Shown: positions 18,708 to 30,200, numbered from the stretch's first letter. The stretch is DNA of 64,000 nucleotides from Mycolicibacter engbaekii (GCF_002101585.1 NZ_LQOT01000033.1:1-64000); one strand, 5' to 3'. The notes: generated by a model not told the origin, from the sequence alone. Program-made: numbers and translations.

Positions 18708-19516
18708 TTGATCCCCGTGACGACGATCGACTGCACGATGCGTCGCTGAAACACCATGAACAGCACGATCAGCGGGATCATGGCCACCGTGGTTGCCGCC
18801 ATCACCAGCGTCCACTGGGCGTCGTAGCGGGACTGCAGCGCGGCGGTCGCCACGGTGAGCACCCGCCACTTGTCGCCGCTGGTGATCACCAACGGCCACA
18901 TGAAGTTGTTCCACTGCGAGACCACGGTGATCAAGCCGAGGGTGACCAGAATCGGTCTGCTGGCCGGCATCATCACGTGCACGATCACGTCCAGGGTGTT
19001 CGCGCCGTCCAGGCGGGCGGCGTGGATCAGATCGTTGGGCACTGTCCGGAAATGCTGGCGCAGCAGGAAGATCGCGTACGGAGAGCCGAATACGAAGGGC
19101 AGCACCAGCGCCCAGAAGGTGTTCCGCAGGCCGGTTTGCGCCATCATCAGATACAGCGGCACCACCGTCACCGTGGCCGGCACCATCAGGGTTGCCACAT
19201 ACACCCAGAACAGCTGGTCGCGACCCGGAAACTCCAGGCGCGCAAACGCGTAGGCGGCCAGCACCGAGCAGGTCAACTGGCCCAGCACGATCACCGCCGT
19301 CATCAGCGCCGTGACCGCGGCCGCCCGGCCGAAGCCGGCGCCGGCGAGGTCGGCGTAGTTGTCCAGTGTCGGCGGGTCGGGCCAGGACAGCGGGGTTCCG
19401 GTGGCGAACTGGCGGGCCGGAGTGAACGACGTCAGCAGTCCCAGCCCGAAGGGCGCCAGGGTGATCAGCGCGCCCAGGGTGAGCAGCGCATACACGGCAG
19501 CGTTACGTGAGGTCAT
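18704..19516 (-). CDS. uspB: ABC sugar transporter permease
   Basis: A 270-residue inner-membrane permease of the MalG type with six hydrophobic helices. The EAA loop that contacts the ATPase is at about residues 170-190 (HAARLDGANTLDVIVHVMMP). It overlaps uspA by 14 bp and uspC by 4 bp. No ATPase gene is present in the cluster, as is usual for Usp systems, so a shared MsmK/UgpC-type ATPase is presumably used. Confidence 0.92.
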   Translation of the reverse strand: MTSRNAAVYALLTLGALITLAPFGLGLLTSFTPARQFATGTPLSWPDPPTLDNYADLAGAGFGRAAAVTALMTAVIVLGQLTCSVLAAYAFARLEFPGRDQLFWVYVATLMVPATVTVVPLYLMMAQTGLRNTFWALVLPFVFGSPYAIFLLRQHFRTVPNDLIHAARLDGANTLDVIVHVMMPASRPILVTLGLITVVSQWNNFMWPLVITSGDKWRVLTVATAALQSRYDAQWTLVMAATTVAMIPLIVLFMVFQRRIVQSIVVTGIK

Positions 19517-20387
19517 AGCTGACCCGCCGGCCGAAGGAGAGCTGCTGGAGCACCGTCACCCCGACCAGCGCGGCGAACAGCACCAGTGCCATCACCGCGG
19601 CCCGGCCGATGGCCGCCGACCCGAACGCCTCGTCATAGATGCGGTGCGCGATCAGGTCGGTGCGTCCGCCGGGCCCACCCCCGGTCAGCGCGTAGACGGT
19701 GTCGAACACCTGCGCTGCGCTGACCACGCCGGTGACCACGACGAAGAACATGGTGGGGCGCAGCATCGGCAACGTGACCCGCCAGAACCGCTGCCACGCG
19801 TTGGCCCCGTCGATCCGTGCCGCCGACAGCACCTGGGTGGGGATGGCCAGGATGCCCGCCAGGAAGAACAGCGCGACATAGCCGACATTGGTCCACACCA
19901 CCACCGCCGAGGTCACCGGCAGCGCCAGCCCGGGATCGGTCAGCCATTCGATGCGGTGACCCAGCACGGTGCTCACCGCGCCGTCGGTGGGGCTCAGAAT
20001 CCAGCGCCACAGCACCGCGATCGCCAACGGTGCGCAGATCCAGGGCAGCACGTACACGGTGCGGTACACGCCGCTGCCCGGCAGTCCGCGGGCCAGCAGC
20101 ATCGCCACCGCCAGCCCCAGCACCGTCTGGACCGGCACGACGAACGCGACGAAGAGCACGGTCACCACAAGGGAGTTGCCGAACACCGGATCGGTCAGCA
20201 CCGAGCGCCAGTTGTCGGCCCCCACATAACTGATCGGCCCCAGCAGATCCCAGCGGTGCAGACTCAGCCACACCACCACCAGCATGGGCAGCAGCAGGAA
20301 GGTGACCACGCCGAACAGGCTGGGGGCCAGCAGCGCATAACCCAGCGTCGGGCTCATCGGAGCAGCGCGGCGCTGACGTGGACTCAA
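19503..20387 (-). CDS. uspA: ABC sugar transporter permease
   Basis: A 294-residue permease of the MalF type with six membrane helices. The EAA loop is SAARIDGANAWQRFWRVTLP. The TTG at 20387 overlaps the stop of the preceding DUF2804 gene (TTGA) and gives an N-terminus of usual length. An internal ATG at 20357 is the alternative. Confidence 0.9.
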   Translation of the reverse strand: MSPRQRRAAPMSPTLGYALLAPSLFGVVTFLLLPMLVVVWLSLHRWDLLGPISYVGADNWRSVLTDPVFGNSLVVTVLFVAFVVPVQTVLGLAVAMLLARGLPGSGVYRTVYVLPWICAPLAIAVLWRWILSPTDGAVSTVLGHRIEWLTDPGLALPVTSAVVVWTNVGYVALFFLAGILAIPTQVLSAARIDGANAWQRFWRVTLPMLRPTMFFVVVTGVVSAAQVFDTVYALTGGGPGGRTDLIAHRIYDEAFGSAAIGRAAVMALVLFAALVGVTVLQQLSFGRRVSYDLT

Positions 20388-21400
20388 AAGCGGGCCTTCA
20401 TCCGCTCAAGCACCCCCGGCACGTGATCGAAGGCGAAACACTCTCCGGCTAAGGATCGCACTGTTCCCCGGTAGGTTCCGCTGAGTTGCCAATAGTCGAT
20501 TCCGGCGGCCACCAGGTTGGCCTTGACCGCTTTGCGGCCCGCCGGCGTGAACGTCACATCCAGACGACCGTCACGGTCGCGCACCTGCGCGCTGGAGCGC
20601 GGCTCGTCGGACGCGAAGGCGAACTCGACCCCGGCGAGCGGCTCCACTCCGCCGGGAACCCAGTTGCAGGACTCGTCGTCGTCATCGCTGAGCTCCTGCC
20701 GCTCGACGAAATTGGAACCGACCACACCACCGCCCATGTGCACGGCGAACGTGCCCCACGTCCACGTCGTCGAATACGGGAACTGCGAACGATGTTCATC
20801 AAGGATGGCGAAATCGCGGGCCGGGTCGAAGACGTAGCTGCGGTCACCGACCGTGAGTGTCCCGCCGGCCGGGAGGGGCTGCTTGAAGGTGTAGTAGTCC
20901 ATCGTCGACGTGAGCCTGGCGCTGAGGCTGAGCGGCGGCGCGGCCCCGTCGAGGTACAGCGTCAGCGCCCCGGCGATCGCCGGCCCACGGCGGTCGGCCG
21001 CACAGTCCATCCGAATGGTGATCGTGCCGGCTGGGGCGTCGAAGGCGTAGTCGAGCAGATAACGCCGGGTCTTGACCCGGCAGTGGCCGCCGTGCAGCAG
21101 GTCGTCGGGCAGGCCCAGGCTGGCGCCCCGGAAGCGGGCGCTTTTCTCCACTAGGACACCGGTGGCCTGATCACGGACGAACAGCTCCGACGACGCCAGG
21201 TATTTGACGTCCTGCATGATCATCGCGCCCGATATCTCGGGATGGACCAGGCCGAATCCGATCCATTCCTTGAGCCGAAATTCGCGCCACAGGCGCGCGA
21301 CACCGCGGTGCGCGTCGACGGGGTTGACGTCGCGGACTCGCCCGTCGAAGCGGCCGTAGTGGCGGACACCGTCTTGAACCAGTCGCTGCGGCGCAGTCAC
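20384..21400 (-). CDS. DUF2804 family protein
   Basis: A 338-residue soluble protein of the DUF2804 family, recognised from the opening HYGRFDGRVRDVN, the LKEWIGFGLVHPEI segment and the late YWQLSGTYRGTV. There is no signal peptide. The family has no settled function; its predicted beta-rich fold suggests lipid or carbohydrate handling, but that is inference. It starts at GTG 21400, with CATAAT nine bases upstream. Its stop overlaps the uspA start, making it the first gene of a four-gene coupled operon. My recollection is that M. tuberculosis has no such gene between uspA and the TldD gene. Confidence 0.8.
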   Translation of the reverse strand: MTAPQRLVQDGVRHYGRFDGRVRDVNPVDAHRGVARLWREFRLKEWIGFGLVHPEISGAMIMQDVKYLASSELFVRDQATGVLVEKSARFRGASLGLPDDLLHGGHCRVKTRRYLLDYAFDAPAGTITIRMDCAADRRGPAIAGALTLYLDGAAPPLSLSARLTSTMDYYTFKQPLPAGGTLTVGDRSYVFDPARDFAILDEHRSQFPYSTTWTWGTFAVHMGGGVVGSNFVERQELSDDDDESCNWVPGGVEPLAGVEFAFASDEPRSSAQVRDRDGRLDVTFTPAGRKAVKANLVAAGIDYWQLSGTYRGTVRSLAGECFAFDHVPGVLERMKARF

Positions 21401-21409
21401 GCCGTGATC

Positions 21410-21415
21410 ATTATG
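21410..21415 (-). promoter_or_regulatory. -10 box for the DUF2804-uspABC operon
   Basis: CATAAT on the minus strand ends 9 nt before GTG 21400, giving a leader of only a few bases. Confidence 0.4.
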
Positions 21416-21450
21416 GACACCTATTCCGTGGTCAACCTTCGGTACGTCGT

Positions 21451-21456
21451 TACGGT
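21451..21456 (+). promoter_or_regulatory. -10 box of tldD, leaderless start
   Basis: TACGGT ends 6 nt before GTG 21463, back to back with the DUF2804 promoter in a 62-bp gap. Confidence 0.55.
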
Positions 21457-21462
21457 GGACGG

Positions 21463-22977
21463 GTGAGCGCGAACCGGGGGATCGACACCGAGTTTCTGGA
21501 CCTGCCCCGCCACGAGTTGGCCGACGCCGCGTTGTCGGCGGCCAAAGCGGCGGGCGCCGAGCACGCCGACCTGCGTATTCACCGGATCGCCACCGAGGTC
21601 ATCCGGCTGCGCGACGGTGCCCTGGAGACCGCCGTGCTCAACCGCGAACTGGGCTTCGCCGTGCGGGTGATCGTCGACGGCACCTGGGGCTTCGCCTCGC
21701 ATGCCGAACTGGCGCCCGGCGTGGCCGCCGAGACCGCCCGCCGTGCGGTGCAGGTCGCCAAGACGCTGGCCGTCCTCAACGCCGAACGGGTCGAGCTGGC
21801 CGCCGAACCAGTGTACCGCGACGCCAGCTGGGTCTCGGACTACCGGATCGATCCGTTCGAGGTGCCGACGGCCGACAAGATCGCCGTGCTGGAGGACTAC
21901 TCGGGCCGGTTGCTGGCCGCCGACGGCGTGCACCACGTGACGGCCGCGCTGACCGCGGTCAAGGAGCAGACCTTCTACGCCGACACGTTCGGCTCGTCGA
22001 TCACCCAGCAGCGGGTGCGGCTGATGCCGGTGTGCGACGCGGTCACCGTCGGTCCGGACGGTTTCGACTCGATGCGCACATGCGCGCCGCCGACCGCACG
22101 CGGGTGGGAGGCGGTCGCCGGCGACGAGGTGTGGGACTGGTCGGGCGAGCTGGCGGAGATTCCGGTGCTGCTCGCCGAGAAGGTGAAGTCGCCCAGCGTG
22201 GCGGCCGGGCCGACGGACCTGGTGATCGACCCGACCAATTTGTGGCTGACCATCCACGAATCGATCGGCCACGCAACCGAATACGATCGAGCGATCGGCT
22301 ACGAGGCGGCCTATGCCGGGACGTCGTTCGCCACCCCGGACAAGCTCGGCACGCTGCGCTACGGCTCGCCGGTGATGAACGTGACCGCCGACCGCACGGT
22401 GCCCTACGGGCTGGCGAGTGTCGGCTACGACGACGAAGGGGTGGCCGCTCAGAGCTGGGACCTGGTGCGCGACGGGCGGTTCGTGGGCTACCAGCTCGAT
22501 CGGGTGTTCGCCCCCCGGCTGGGCCAAGCCCGCTCCAACGGCTGCTCCTACGCCGACTCTCCGCATCACGTTCCGATCCAGCGGATGGCCAACGTGTCGC
22601 TGCAGCCCGGAACCGACGGCCTGTCCACGGCCGATCTCATCGGCCGGGTGGACGACGGCATCTACATCGTCGGAGACCGGTCCTGGTCGATCGACATGCA
22701 GCGCTACAACTTCCAGTTCACCGGGCAGCGTTTCTTCCGGATCCGGGACGGCCGGCTCGACGGGCAGGTCCGTGACGTCGCCTACCAGGCGACCACCACG
22801 GAGTTCTGGAATGCGATGGAAGCTGTCGGCGGGCCCGAGACATGGCGGCTCGGCGGGGCGTTCAACTGCGGAAAGGCTCAGCCCGGTCAAGTGGCCGCGG
22901 TCAGCCACGGCTGCCCGTCGGCGCTGTTCCGGGGGATCAACGTGCTCAACACGCGCAGCGAGGGGGGCCGGGAATGA
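21463..22977 (+). CDS. tldD: TldD family metalloprotease
   Basis: A 504-residue protein of the TldD/PmbA family; TldD-PmbA heterodimers degrade unfolded peptides and process modified peptides in the cytoplasm. The zinc-binding HExxxH is intact at 265-270 (HESIGH), followed by the family-typical ATEYDRAIGYEAAYAGTSF and, near the C-terminus, FFRIRDGRLDGQVRDVAYQ. It overlaps the next gene by ATGA. Corresponds to Rv2315c. Confidence 0.93.
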   Translation: MSANRGIDTEFLDLPRHELADAALSAAKAAGAEHADLRIHRIATEVIRLRDGALETAVLNRELGFAVRVIVDGTWGFASHAELAPGVAAETARRAVQVAKTLAVLNAERVELAAEPVYRDASWVSDYRIDPFEVPTADKIAVLEDYSGRLLAADGVHHVTAALTAVKEQTFYADTFGSSITQQRVRLMPVCDAVTVGPDGFDSMRTCAPPTARGWEAVAGDEVWDWSGELAEIPVLLAEKVKSPSVAAGPTDLVIDPTNLWLTIHESIGHATEYDRAIGYEAAYAGTSFATPDKLGTLRYGSPVMNVTADRTVPYGLASVGYDDEGVAAQSWDLVRDGRFVGYQLDRVFAPRLGQARSNGCSYADSPHHVPIQRMANVSLQPGTDGLSTADLIGRVDDGIYIVGDRSWSIDMQRYNFQFTGQRFFRIRDGRLDGQVRDVAYQATTTEFWNAMEAVGGPETWRLGGAFNCGKAQPGQVAAVSHGCPSALFRGINVLNTRSEGGRE

Positions 22978-24341
22978 TCGGGCCGCAAGACGTCGTCGAC
23001 ACCGCGCTGGCAGCGGCCCGCAGCGACGGGGCCGAGACCATCGTGCTGGTCACCGACCGGACCGAGGCGTCATTGCGCTGGGCCGGCAACTCGATGACCA
23101 CCAACGGGGTGTCGACCAGCCGGACCACGACGGTGATCTCGATCCTCACCGACGACGAGGGGTCGCGCGTCGGCTCGCTGAGCTCGGCCGAGGTGGACCC
23201 CGCGCTGATCCCCGAACTGGTCGCGGCGTCGGCGGCGGCGGCCGCGCAGGCACCGCCGGCGCGTGACGCCGCGCCGCTGCTGGGCGGCACCGACGTACCG
23301 CAGGACTGGGACGCGCCGGTGCCCCAGACCGGCGCGGAGGTGTTCACCGAGCTGGCAGCCGGACTGAGTCGCGGCTTCAAGGGCGCCGAGGCGCTCTACG
23401 GCTTTGCCCGCCACGAGGTGGAGACCACGTTCTTGGCGTCCTCGACGGGACTGCGGCGGCGTTTCACCCAGCCCACCGGGACGGTGGAGATCAACGGCAA
23501 ACGCGACGGCGCCAGTGCCTGGGCCGGGATCAGCACCCCGGACTTCGTCGACGTCCCGACCGATTCCCTTCTGGAGCAGCTGGGGACGCGGTTGGGCTGG
23601 GCGGCACGCACCGTGGAGCTGCCGGCCGGGCGCTACGAGACGTTGATGCCGCCTTCGACGGTGGCCGACATGATGATCTATCTCGGCTGGACGATGAGCG
23701 GCCGCGGAGCCCAGGAAGGCCGCACCGCGCTGGCGGCACCCGGCGGCGGCACCCGGGTGGGGGAGCGGCTGACGGAACTGCCGCTGACGTTGTACTCCGA
23801 CCCGCACGCGTACGGGCTGGAGTGCGCGCCGTTCGTTGCCACCGGCACGTCCTCGGAGACGGCGTCGGTGTTCGACAACGGCCTGGACATCGGGTGTGTG
23901 GACTGGATTCGGGGCGGGGTGATCAACGCGCTGGCCTATCCGCGGGCCGTGGCCGCCGAGTTCGGTGCCCCGGTCGCCCTGCCTGCCGACAACCTGTTGA
24001 TGACGGGCGGTTCGGCCAGCATGGACGAGATGATCGCCTCGACCGAGCGTGGGCTGCTGTTGACCACGCTGTGGTACATCCGCGAGGTGGATCCGACCAC
24101 GCTGCTGCTGACCGGGCTGACCCGCGACGGTGTCTATCTGGTCGAAGACGGCCAGGTGACCGCGGCGGTGAACAACTTCCGGTTCAACGAGAGCCCCCTG
24201 GATCTGCTGCGCCGGGCCACCCAGGCCGGGATCGCCGAGCCGACGCTGCCGCGCGAGTGGGGTGACTGGGCGACCCGGGCGTCGATGCCGTCCCTGCGCA
24301 TTCCCGACTTCCACATGTCGTCGGTGAGTCAGGCGCAATGA
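22974..24341 (+). CDS. pmbA: PmbA/TldE family partner of TldD
   Basis: A 455-residue TldD/PmbA homologue without HExxxH, as expected for the non-catalytic partner. Visible conserved parts are RWAGNSMTTNGVSTSRTTTV near residue 40 and DNLLMTGGSASMDEMIASTE near residue 340. ATG 22974 overlaps the tldD stop, and the equivalent of Rv2314c has nearly the same length. Earlier in-frame starts lie inside tldD. Confidence 0.92.
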   Translation: MIGPQDVVDTALAAARSDGAETIVLVTDRTEASLRWAGNSMTTNGVSTSRTTTVISILTDDEGSRVGSLSSAEVDPALIPELVAASAAAAAQAPPARDAAPLLGGTDVPQDWDAPVPQTGAEVFTELAAGLSRGFKGAEALYGFARHEVETTFLASSTGLRRRFTQPTGTVEINGKRDGASAWAGISTPDFVDVPTDSLLEQLGTRLGWAARTVELPAGRYETLMPPSTVADMMIYLGWTMSGRGAQEGRTALAAPGGGTRVGERLTELPLTLYSDPHAYGLECAPFVATGTSSETASVFDNGLDIGCVDWIRGGVINALAYPRAVAAEFGAPVALPADNLLMTGGSASMDEMIASTERGLLLTTLWYIREVDPTTLLLTGLTRDGVYLVEDGQVTAAVNNFRFNESPLDLLRRATQAGIAEPTLPREWGDWATRASMPSLRIPDFHMSSVSQAQ

Positions 24342-24353
24342 CGGCGGCTGCGA

Positions 24354-27212
24354 TCAACTGAGTTCGTCGAACCGGATGAGCGCGGCGTCGAGGTCGTCCC
24401 CGTCGAACAGTTCAGAACGATTGAACAGGTGGCCGTCGACAGTCATGACGACGATATCGCGCCATTCGGCGGCGAAACCGTCTTGTGACATCCCGTGCGC
24501 CACGTGGGTGACGACCGCTCCGAAGCTGCTGAGCCGATGCACCGCTGCGATATAGATGGTGGTGTCTGGTGAATCGGCCCAGGCGGCCTGGATGTAGGGG
24601 ATCATGTCCCCGGACTCGAAACCTGCTCCCCGCCGGTGGTCAATGCTGATCCAGTCCGGCGTCGTCGGAAAGACTTCGCGCCGGTTGAACCCGTCATAGG
24701 CGGCCGTGACCAGCGACCACGTCTGCGCACAGGCGGCGGCCTCGTCGGCGATGTAACGGGCGTCGAGTTCGGCCAGCGCGGTGTCGAGGTCGTCGATGTC
24801 GAAGGACATGGTCAGCTGTATGAGACCGGCGGAGTCGAGTTGCACCAGATGCAACAGCTCGACGGATATCGGGCGGTCGGGATCATCGATGTCGCGATAG
24901 CAGTCGCGGGTCAGCGAGAGCCGGGATCCGCGCACGGCGATGGGTTTGACTTCCATCCGCCAGGTGCTTGGGACCGTTGTCACCGTGGCGTCGATGACTT
25001 TCCGCCGATCTGGGCCCTCGAGCACAGAACGCAGACCTTTGCGCCGGTCGTCATACCGGCCGTCCTCGCTGGTAAGGGCGAAGATCGCGTCCCCGTCACG
25101 GCGGTTGAAAGCGTCGGCAGCGAGTACGCAGCGCCGTGTGGCTGCGTTCTCCAGCGCAGATCTCGATCGGCTCAGCTCGTCGAATCTGGCGAGTGCGTCG
25201 TCGAGATCGGCCTCGTCGAATACTTCGCAGCGGCTGATCATTTCGCCCTCGACCGTGAACAGCACGACTTCGCGCCATTCGGCCTCGAACCCCTCTTGTG
25301 AGGTCCCGCGCACCACTTGGGTGACGACTGCACCCAAGCCATTCAGCCGATGCACCGCCTCGCCGTAGCACCCGACGTTGGGCGCGAGGTCCCACGTAGC
25401 GCGCATATAGGCGGCCAACTCACCGGGGGCGAATGCCCTCCCGCGACGATGATCGACATTCTCCCAGTCGAGTTCGGGAAATTCGCGTTGGTTGAAGGCG
25501 GCATAGCCCGCGGTTATTACCGACCACGTGTGTGCGTAGGCCGCCGCTTCGCCGGCCAGGTAGCGGGCGTCAAGCTCGGCGAGGGCGGCCTCGAAGTCGT
25601 CGGGGTCAAACGAGACACTCGCCGCCAACCGCCCCTCCGCATTGAACTCCCCGACGTCGAGTTGCTCGGCGACGAATGCCTCGGGGTCTTGATCCCGGAA
25701 TGAGAAGACGCTCCGAGTGAGGATGAGGTGCTCCCCGCGCGTCGCGATGTCGCTCACGTCGACGTCGGTGATATTGAGGTCGGCGACAGCCCGCATGTTG
25801 GCCAGGGCAGCCTCTCGGCCGTGTCGAATCCCGGCGTTCACGATGCTGCGGTGGTCGTCGTGGTAGTAGTCGTCGGCCCATATATCGGCCATAGCGGCCC
25901 AGTCATGGTTGGTGAACTGGGCTAGGAAGCGTTGGGACGCCTGACTTGCCATATTGTGCAATCGCCGCGTCTTGCGCGACTGCAGCTCCTCCAGCCGTGC
26001 CAGTGCGGTGTCGAGGTCTGCCTCGTCGAACATCTCGCAGTGGCTGATCAGACCGCCGTCGACCACGAGGGTGTCGACCATGCGCCACTCGACGTCTGAG
26101 CCGTCTTGCGATGTCCCCTTGGCCACATGCGTGATCACTGCGCCGCGGTCGGTCAACCGATGTACGGCTTCGACGTAGATGAAGGTTCGCTCCATGTCTG
26201 CCAGCGCGACGCGAAGGTATGCCATCAAGTCGCCCGCCCCGACGATCGCAAGCGCCCGATGGTCGACATCGGTGAAGGCGGGCATGGTCGTCGGCGTGTC
26301 GCCCCGATTCAGCGCGCCGAAAGCCGTTGTGATCGCCGACCAGGTGGTGGAACACCCGGCCGCTTCGCCCGCGAGATACCGCGCATCGAGCACGGCCAAT
26401 GCGTCAGCGGAGTCGTCAGCATCGAAGATGACACCTGCCGCGAGCCGTCCGTCGGTGTCGATCTCGATGACGCTGAGTATCTCGCCATGAAACGCATCGG
26501 GCCGGTGCTCATGTTCCGACAGTCGGTCAAGGCAGAGGGCGAGGTGCTCGCCGCGGGTGGCCACGACCGTCGACATCATGTTCGTATCAAGCTCGGCGAG
26601 AACCCGCATGTCGGCGATTGCGACATCTCGCCCCCGTCTGACCCCGGCGCCCACCACGCGCCGCCGATCGTCGGTGCAGATATTGTCGGCTGACATAGCT
26701 GCCATGGCGGCCCAGTCACGCGCCGCGAAGTGTTCCCGCCAGCGCTCAGCCATCTTGCTTGCCAAGTTCCCGAGCGGCAGTCGAGGATGTGCCTTTTCGC
26801 ACTCCGCGTGCAGCGCATCGAGTTCAGCGATTGCGGCGTCCATGTCTTCGAAGTCGAACGATATCCGCAGTGCGATCCGGTCATCCGCGCCGAGACCGAA
26901 CAGCTGGAGTATGTCCTCCTTCGGCGCCCCAGGGCTGACGTCGGCAGTGCCTACCTCCAGCCGGGTGAGTGCGAGGCGTTCGCCCCGCACTGATACCACC
27001 ATGTTCCGGTGCCGCACGGTGAACATCGCACGGTAACGCCTTGCTTCGCGGGCCCATTCGATTGCCGGGAGGTTGTGGGGGCCGAAACCAACCAACCTGC
27101 GGCGGCTCTCGACCAAGACCGTGGGCGCGTACAGCTGCTCGACCTCTTGCCAGGCTTCCCGATCAAAAGCTGCTTCGATGCGGCGGACTACTCGCACGCA
27201 TGCATTGACCGG
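24354..27212 (-). repeat. coding region of seven NTF2-like repeats (A0-A1-B1-A2-B2-A3-B3)
   Basis: Within the giant regulator, two unit types alternate. Type A units (about 1285-1425, 1433-1565, 1700-1838, 1970-2108) carry RGEHLALTR-like strands and end in ALAELDARYLAGEAA. Type B units (about 1566-1696, 1839-1965, 2109-2236) run from TWSxIT through VDHRRG and EAVHRLxxxGAVVTHV to CEVFDEADLDDALARFDEL. A plus B is about 265 residues. The type B copies are very similar, pointing to recent duplication or gene conversion. Confidence 0.8.
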
Positions 27213-30200
27213 TTCGACGGGCGGTTCTTCGGGCGGCGGTGGTGCGGTGTGCATGTCGTGATCACCGAAGATCCGGCGCGCCTTGGCGACAAGCGCTTCC
27301 GCGCCTTTCCGCTCGTAGAGCCCCGTCGCTCGCTCCGCCGCGGCTCGCGCTCCCTGCGTGTCGCCGGCGGCGTGGCGCACCGTCGCCAGTGCCAGGCAGG
27401 CATCGCCGTGATCGACCAGGGCGTCGGTGCGTTCAGCCAGGTTTATGGCAGCTTCGGCGAACCGGCGGGCTTGCTCATGATCACCGCGGCGCGCCGCCAA
27501 CAGCGCGCGCAGAGTCCGCCAGGCGATGGACGCCTTCAGCGCATGACCCGCGAGACGCTCACTCTCAGTGCACAACTGCTCGGCTTCGGCATCTCGGCCA
27601 AGCGCCAGGCAGGCACGGCCAAGCAGGGCAGCGGTCTCGGCGGTGTCGGTGTCCATCCTCATGCGACGAAAACCGTTGTAGGCCTGACGTAGGTGTGGCT
27701 CGGCGCCGCCTGGGTCATCGAGAACCAGCTCAATGATTCCGGCGAACTGCTCCACCTCGAGCAATGCATGGCGCAGGCCGATCTCGGCCACGGTGCGCCG
27801 CGCCGAGTCGATCATTCGTCGGGCGGTGGCGGCACGGCCGCGGAACGCCTCTAGGACGGCTTGGCATCGCGTCGACGTCGCCTCCACCGCAGGAGAATCC
27901 GTCGTGATACGCAACAGCCGTACCACATCAAGACAACGCCCACCGGCACGCGGAACCGGGCTGGGACCCCATAGTGCGGCCAGAGGCGCTCCCGCCAGCA
28001 CGGCGTTGACCCGGCGCTGCTCGCGGGCGTGCCGCGCCGCGGTCAGCGCCCTGTCCAGCGCGATCTCGCAGTCGCCGATTCGCCCAAGACGGGCAAGGCA
28101 TCCCGCCCGCACGGTGTGGGCTTTGGCTTCTCCTTCGGGGTCGCCCAATCCGGCCAGCCGGTCGGCGGCCGCGCCCAACGCGGCCTCGATCTCGTCCAAT
28201 CGCTCCGGATGCATCAGCATCGACAGTTGGCCGTCGAAGCAGGTCGCCCACGCCGCCAACCGAGCCGAATCCACCGTCGCCGCCTGCAATTGCGAGACCG
28301 CGTGGGTGGCCGCCGTCACCTCACCGGCGGCCAGCAGCGCCTCGCAGCGCGCGACCAGCAGATCCGCGGTCTGGTCGCCCCGATCGGGCAGCTCGTCGTC
28401 GATCTCCTCCAGGGCGTGCAGCGCCCGGTCGTACAGATCGGCGGCGGCTTCGTAGGCCAGGCGCGACATCGCCTGGTCTGCCGCTCGCCGGCAGTATTCG
28501 ACGGCTTTGGCCGCGTTTCCCGCCCACGCGCATTCGAAATAGTGGTATGCCAGTTCTCCCAGCAGCTCCTCGTCGGTGCCGTGGGTGGCCTCCAGCGTGG
28601 CGGCGATGCGCTGGTGCAGTCGCATGCGCCGCACCGAGGCCAGCTCGGCAATCAGTGCCTGCCGAACCAGGGCGTGGTTGAACCGGTATCGACCGCCGGG
28701 TTCTTCGATGACGATGCCGGCCTTGCAGGCCTCGTCGAAGTCGTCGACCAGGTCGCGTCCGACCACCCGCTCCACGAGGTCCACGGCGAAGTGGCTGCCG
28801 ACCACGGCGGCGGCGGCCAGGGACGTGTTGGTCTCTGCCGGAAGACGCGACAGCCTGCGGCTCACGGCTTCACGCACACCCTGCGGCAAGGTGTTGGGAT
28901 CCCAGACTCCGCCACTTTCCGCCACGTGGCGCAGTGCCTCGATCAAGAAGAACGGGTTGCCGCCGGTCACCGATGCCAATGCCCGGGCGAGCTGTTCGTC
29001 GTCGTAGCCGGCCTCGGCGATATAGGCGGTCACGTCGTCGGCGCCGAGGCCCCCGAGGGAGAGGCGGTCTGCGGTGCCGTCCCGGCTAAGGTCGGCGAGC
29101 ATTGCCGCCAGGGGATGAGATCGGTCGAGGTCGGTACTTCGGTACGTCGCGACGATCTGCACCCGGGTGTGATCGCCGAAACGCAGCAGATGCCGCAGCA
29201 GCAACAGTGTCGGTTTGGCCGCCCAGTGCAGATCGTCGAGTATCAACACCACGGGCGCACCGGCAGAGGCCAGTTCCAGCAGCCCGACCACGGCGTCGAA
29301 GAGCGCATAACGTTCGGTGTCAGGGTCGGCGCGGGGCGCCGCGGACAGATCTGGGAGTAGCTCGCTCAAGCTGGGAATCAGAGCAAGCAGCGCCTCAACG
29401 CCGCGCAATCCGCGGAGTCGGTGTGTGCCGATGCAGGGTACGAGTGAGCGCAGCGCTTCGGCGAATGGCTGATAGGGCGCTCCGAGGTCCTCGTCGGACC
29501 GGCCGTACAAGACGACGGCGCCCTGCTCGAAGGCCTGTCGCGACCATTCACCGGCCAGACGCGTCTTGCCCACACCGGGTTCGCCTGCGATCAGCATTGC
29601 GTGAATGCCGCCTGCCAGCACGACATTCCACGCGGCGGCCAGTCGTTCCAGCTCCAGACCGCGCCCCACGAACCGCCCGGGGCCGGTCAGCACCGCGGGC
29701 AGATCGGGCCGCTCGAAGGGTTCGCCGAGGGGCTCCTCGGGCTGCTGCGCGGTCTGCGGGCGGAGCTCGAAGACATGCTCCGGTCGCGGCAGGTTACGCA
29801 GTGCGCGCATCCCGAGGTCGTCGAGGACGACGTCGTCGGGCAGGGTGTCGATGACGAGCTCGGCCGTAGCGCCTGAGCACAGGATCTGGCCGCCGGCGGC
29901 CAGTGACCGCAGACGGGCGGCGCGGTTGACCGCGCGACCGAAGTAGTCGCCGTCGCGCAGCTCGACTTCGCCGGTGTGCAGGGCGATCCGGATGCGCATG
30001 GGGTCATGGAGAGCCCACGGCTCGTGGGCGATGGCGTCTTGCAGCTCGATGGCCGCGGCGGCCGCCGCTGAGGGCCGGTCGAAGACCGAGAAGGTGGCAT
30101 CGCCTTCGCCACGCGTTTTGATGAGCCGCCCGCCGCGGGAGGTGACGACCTGTTCGACGAGTTCGTCGTGGCGCGCGAGCGCTTTTCCCATGGCGTCGGC

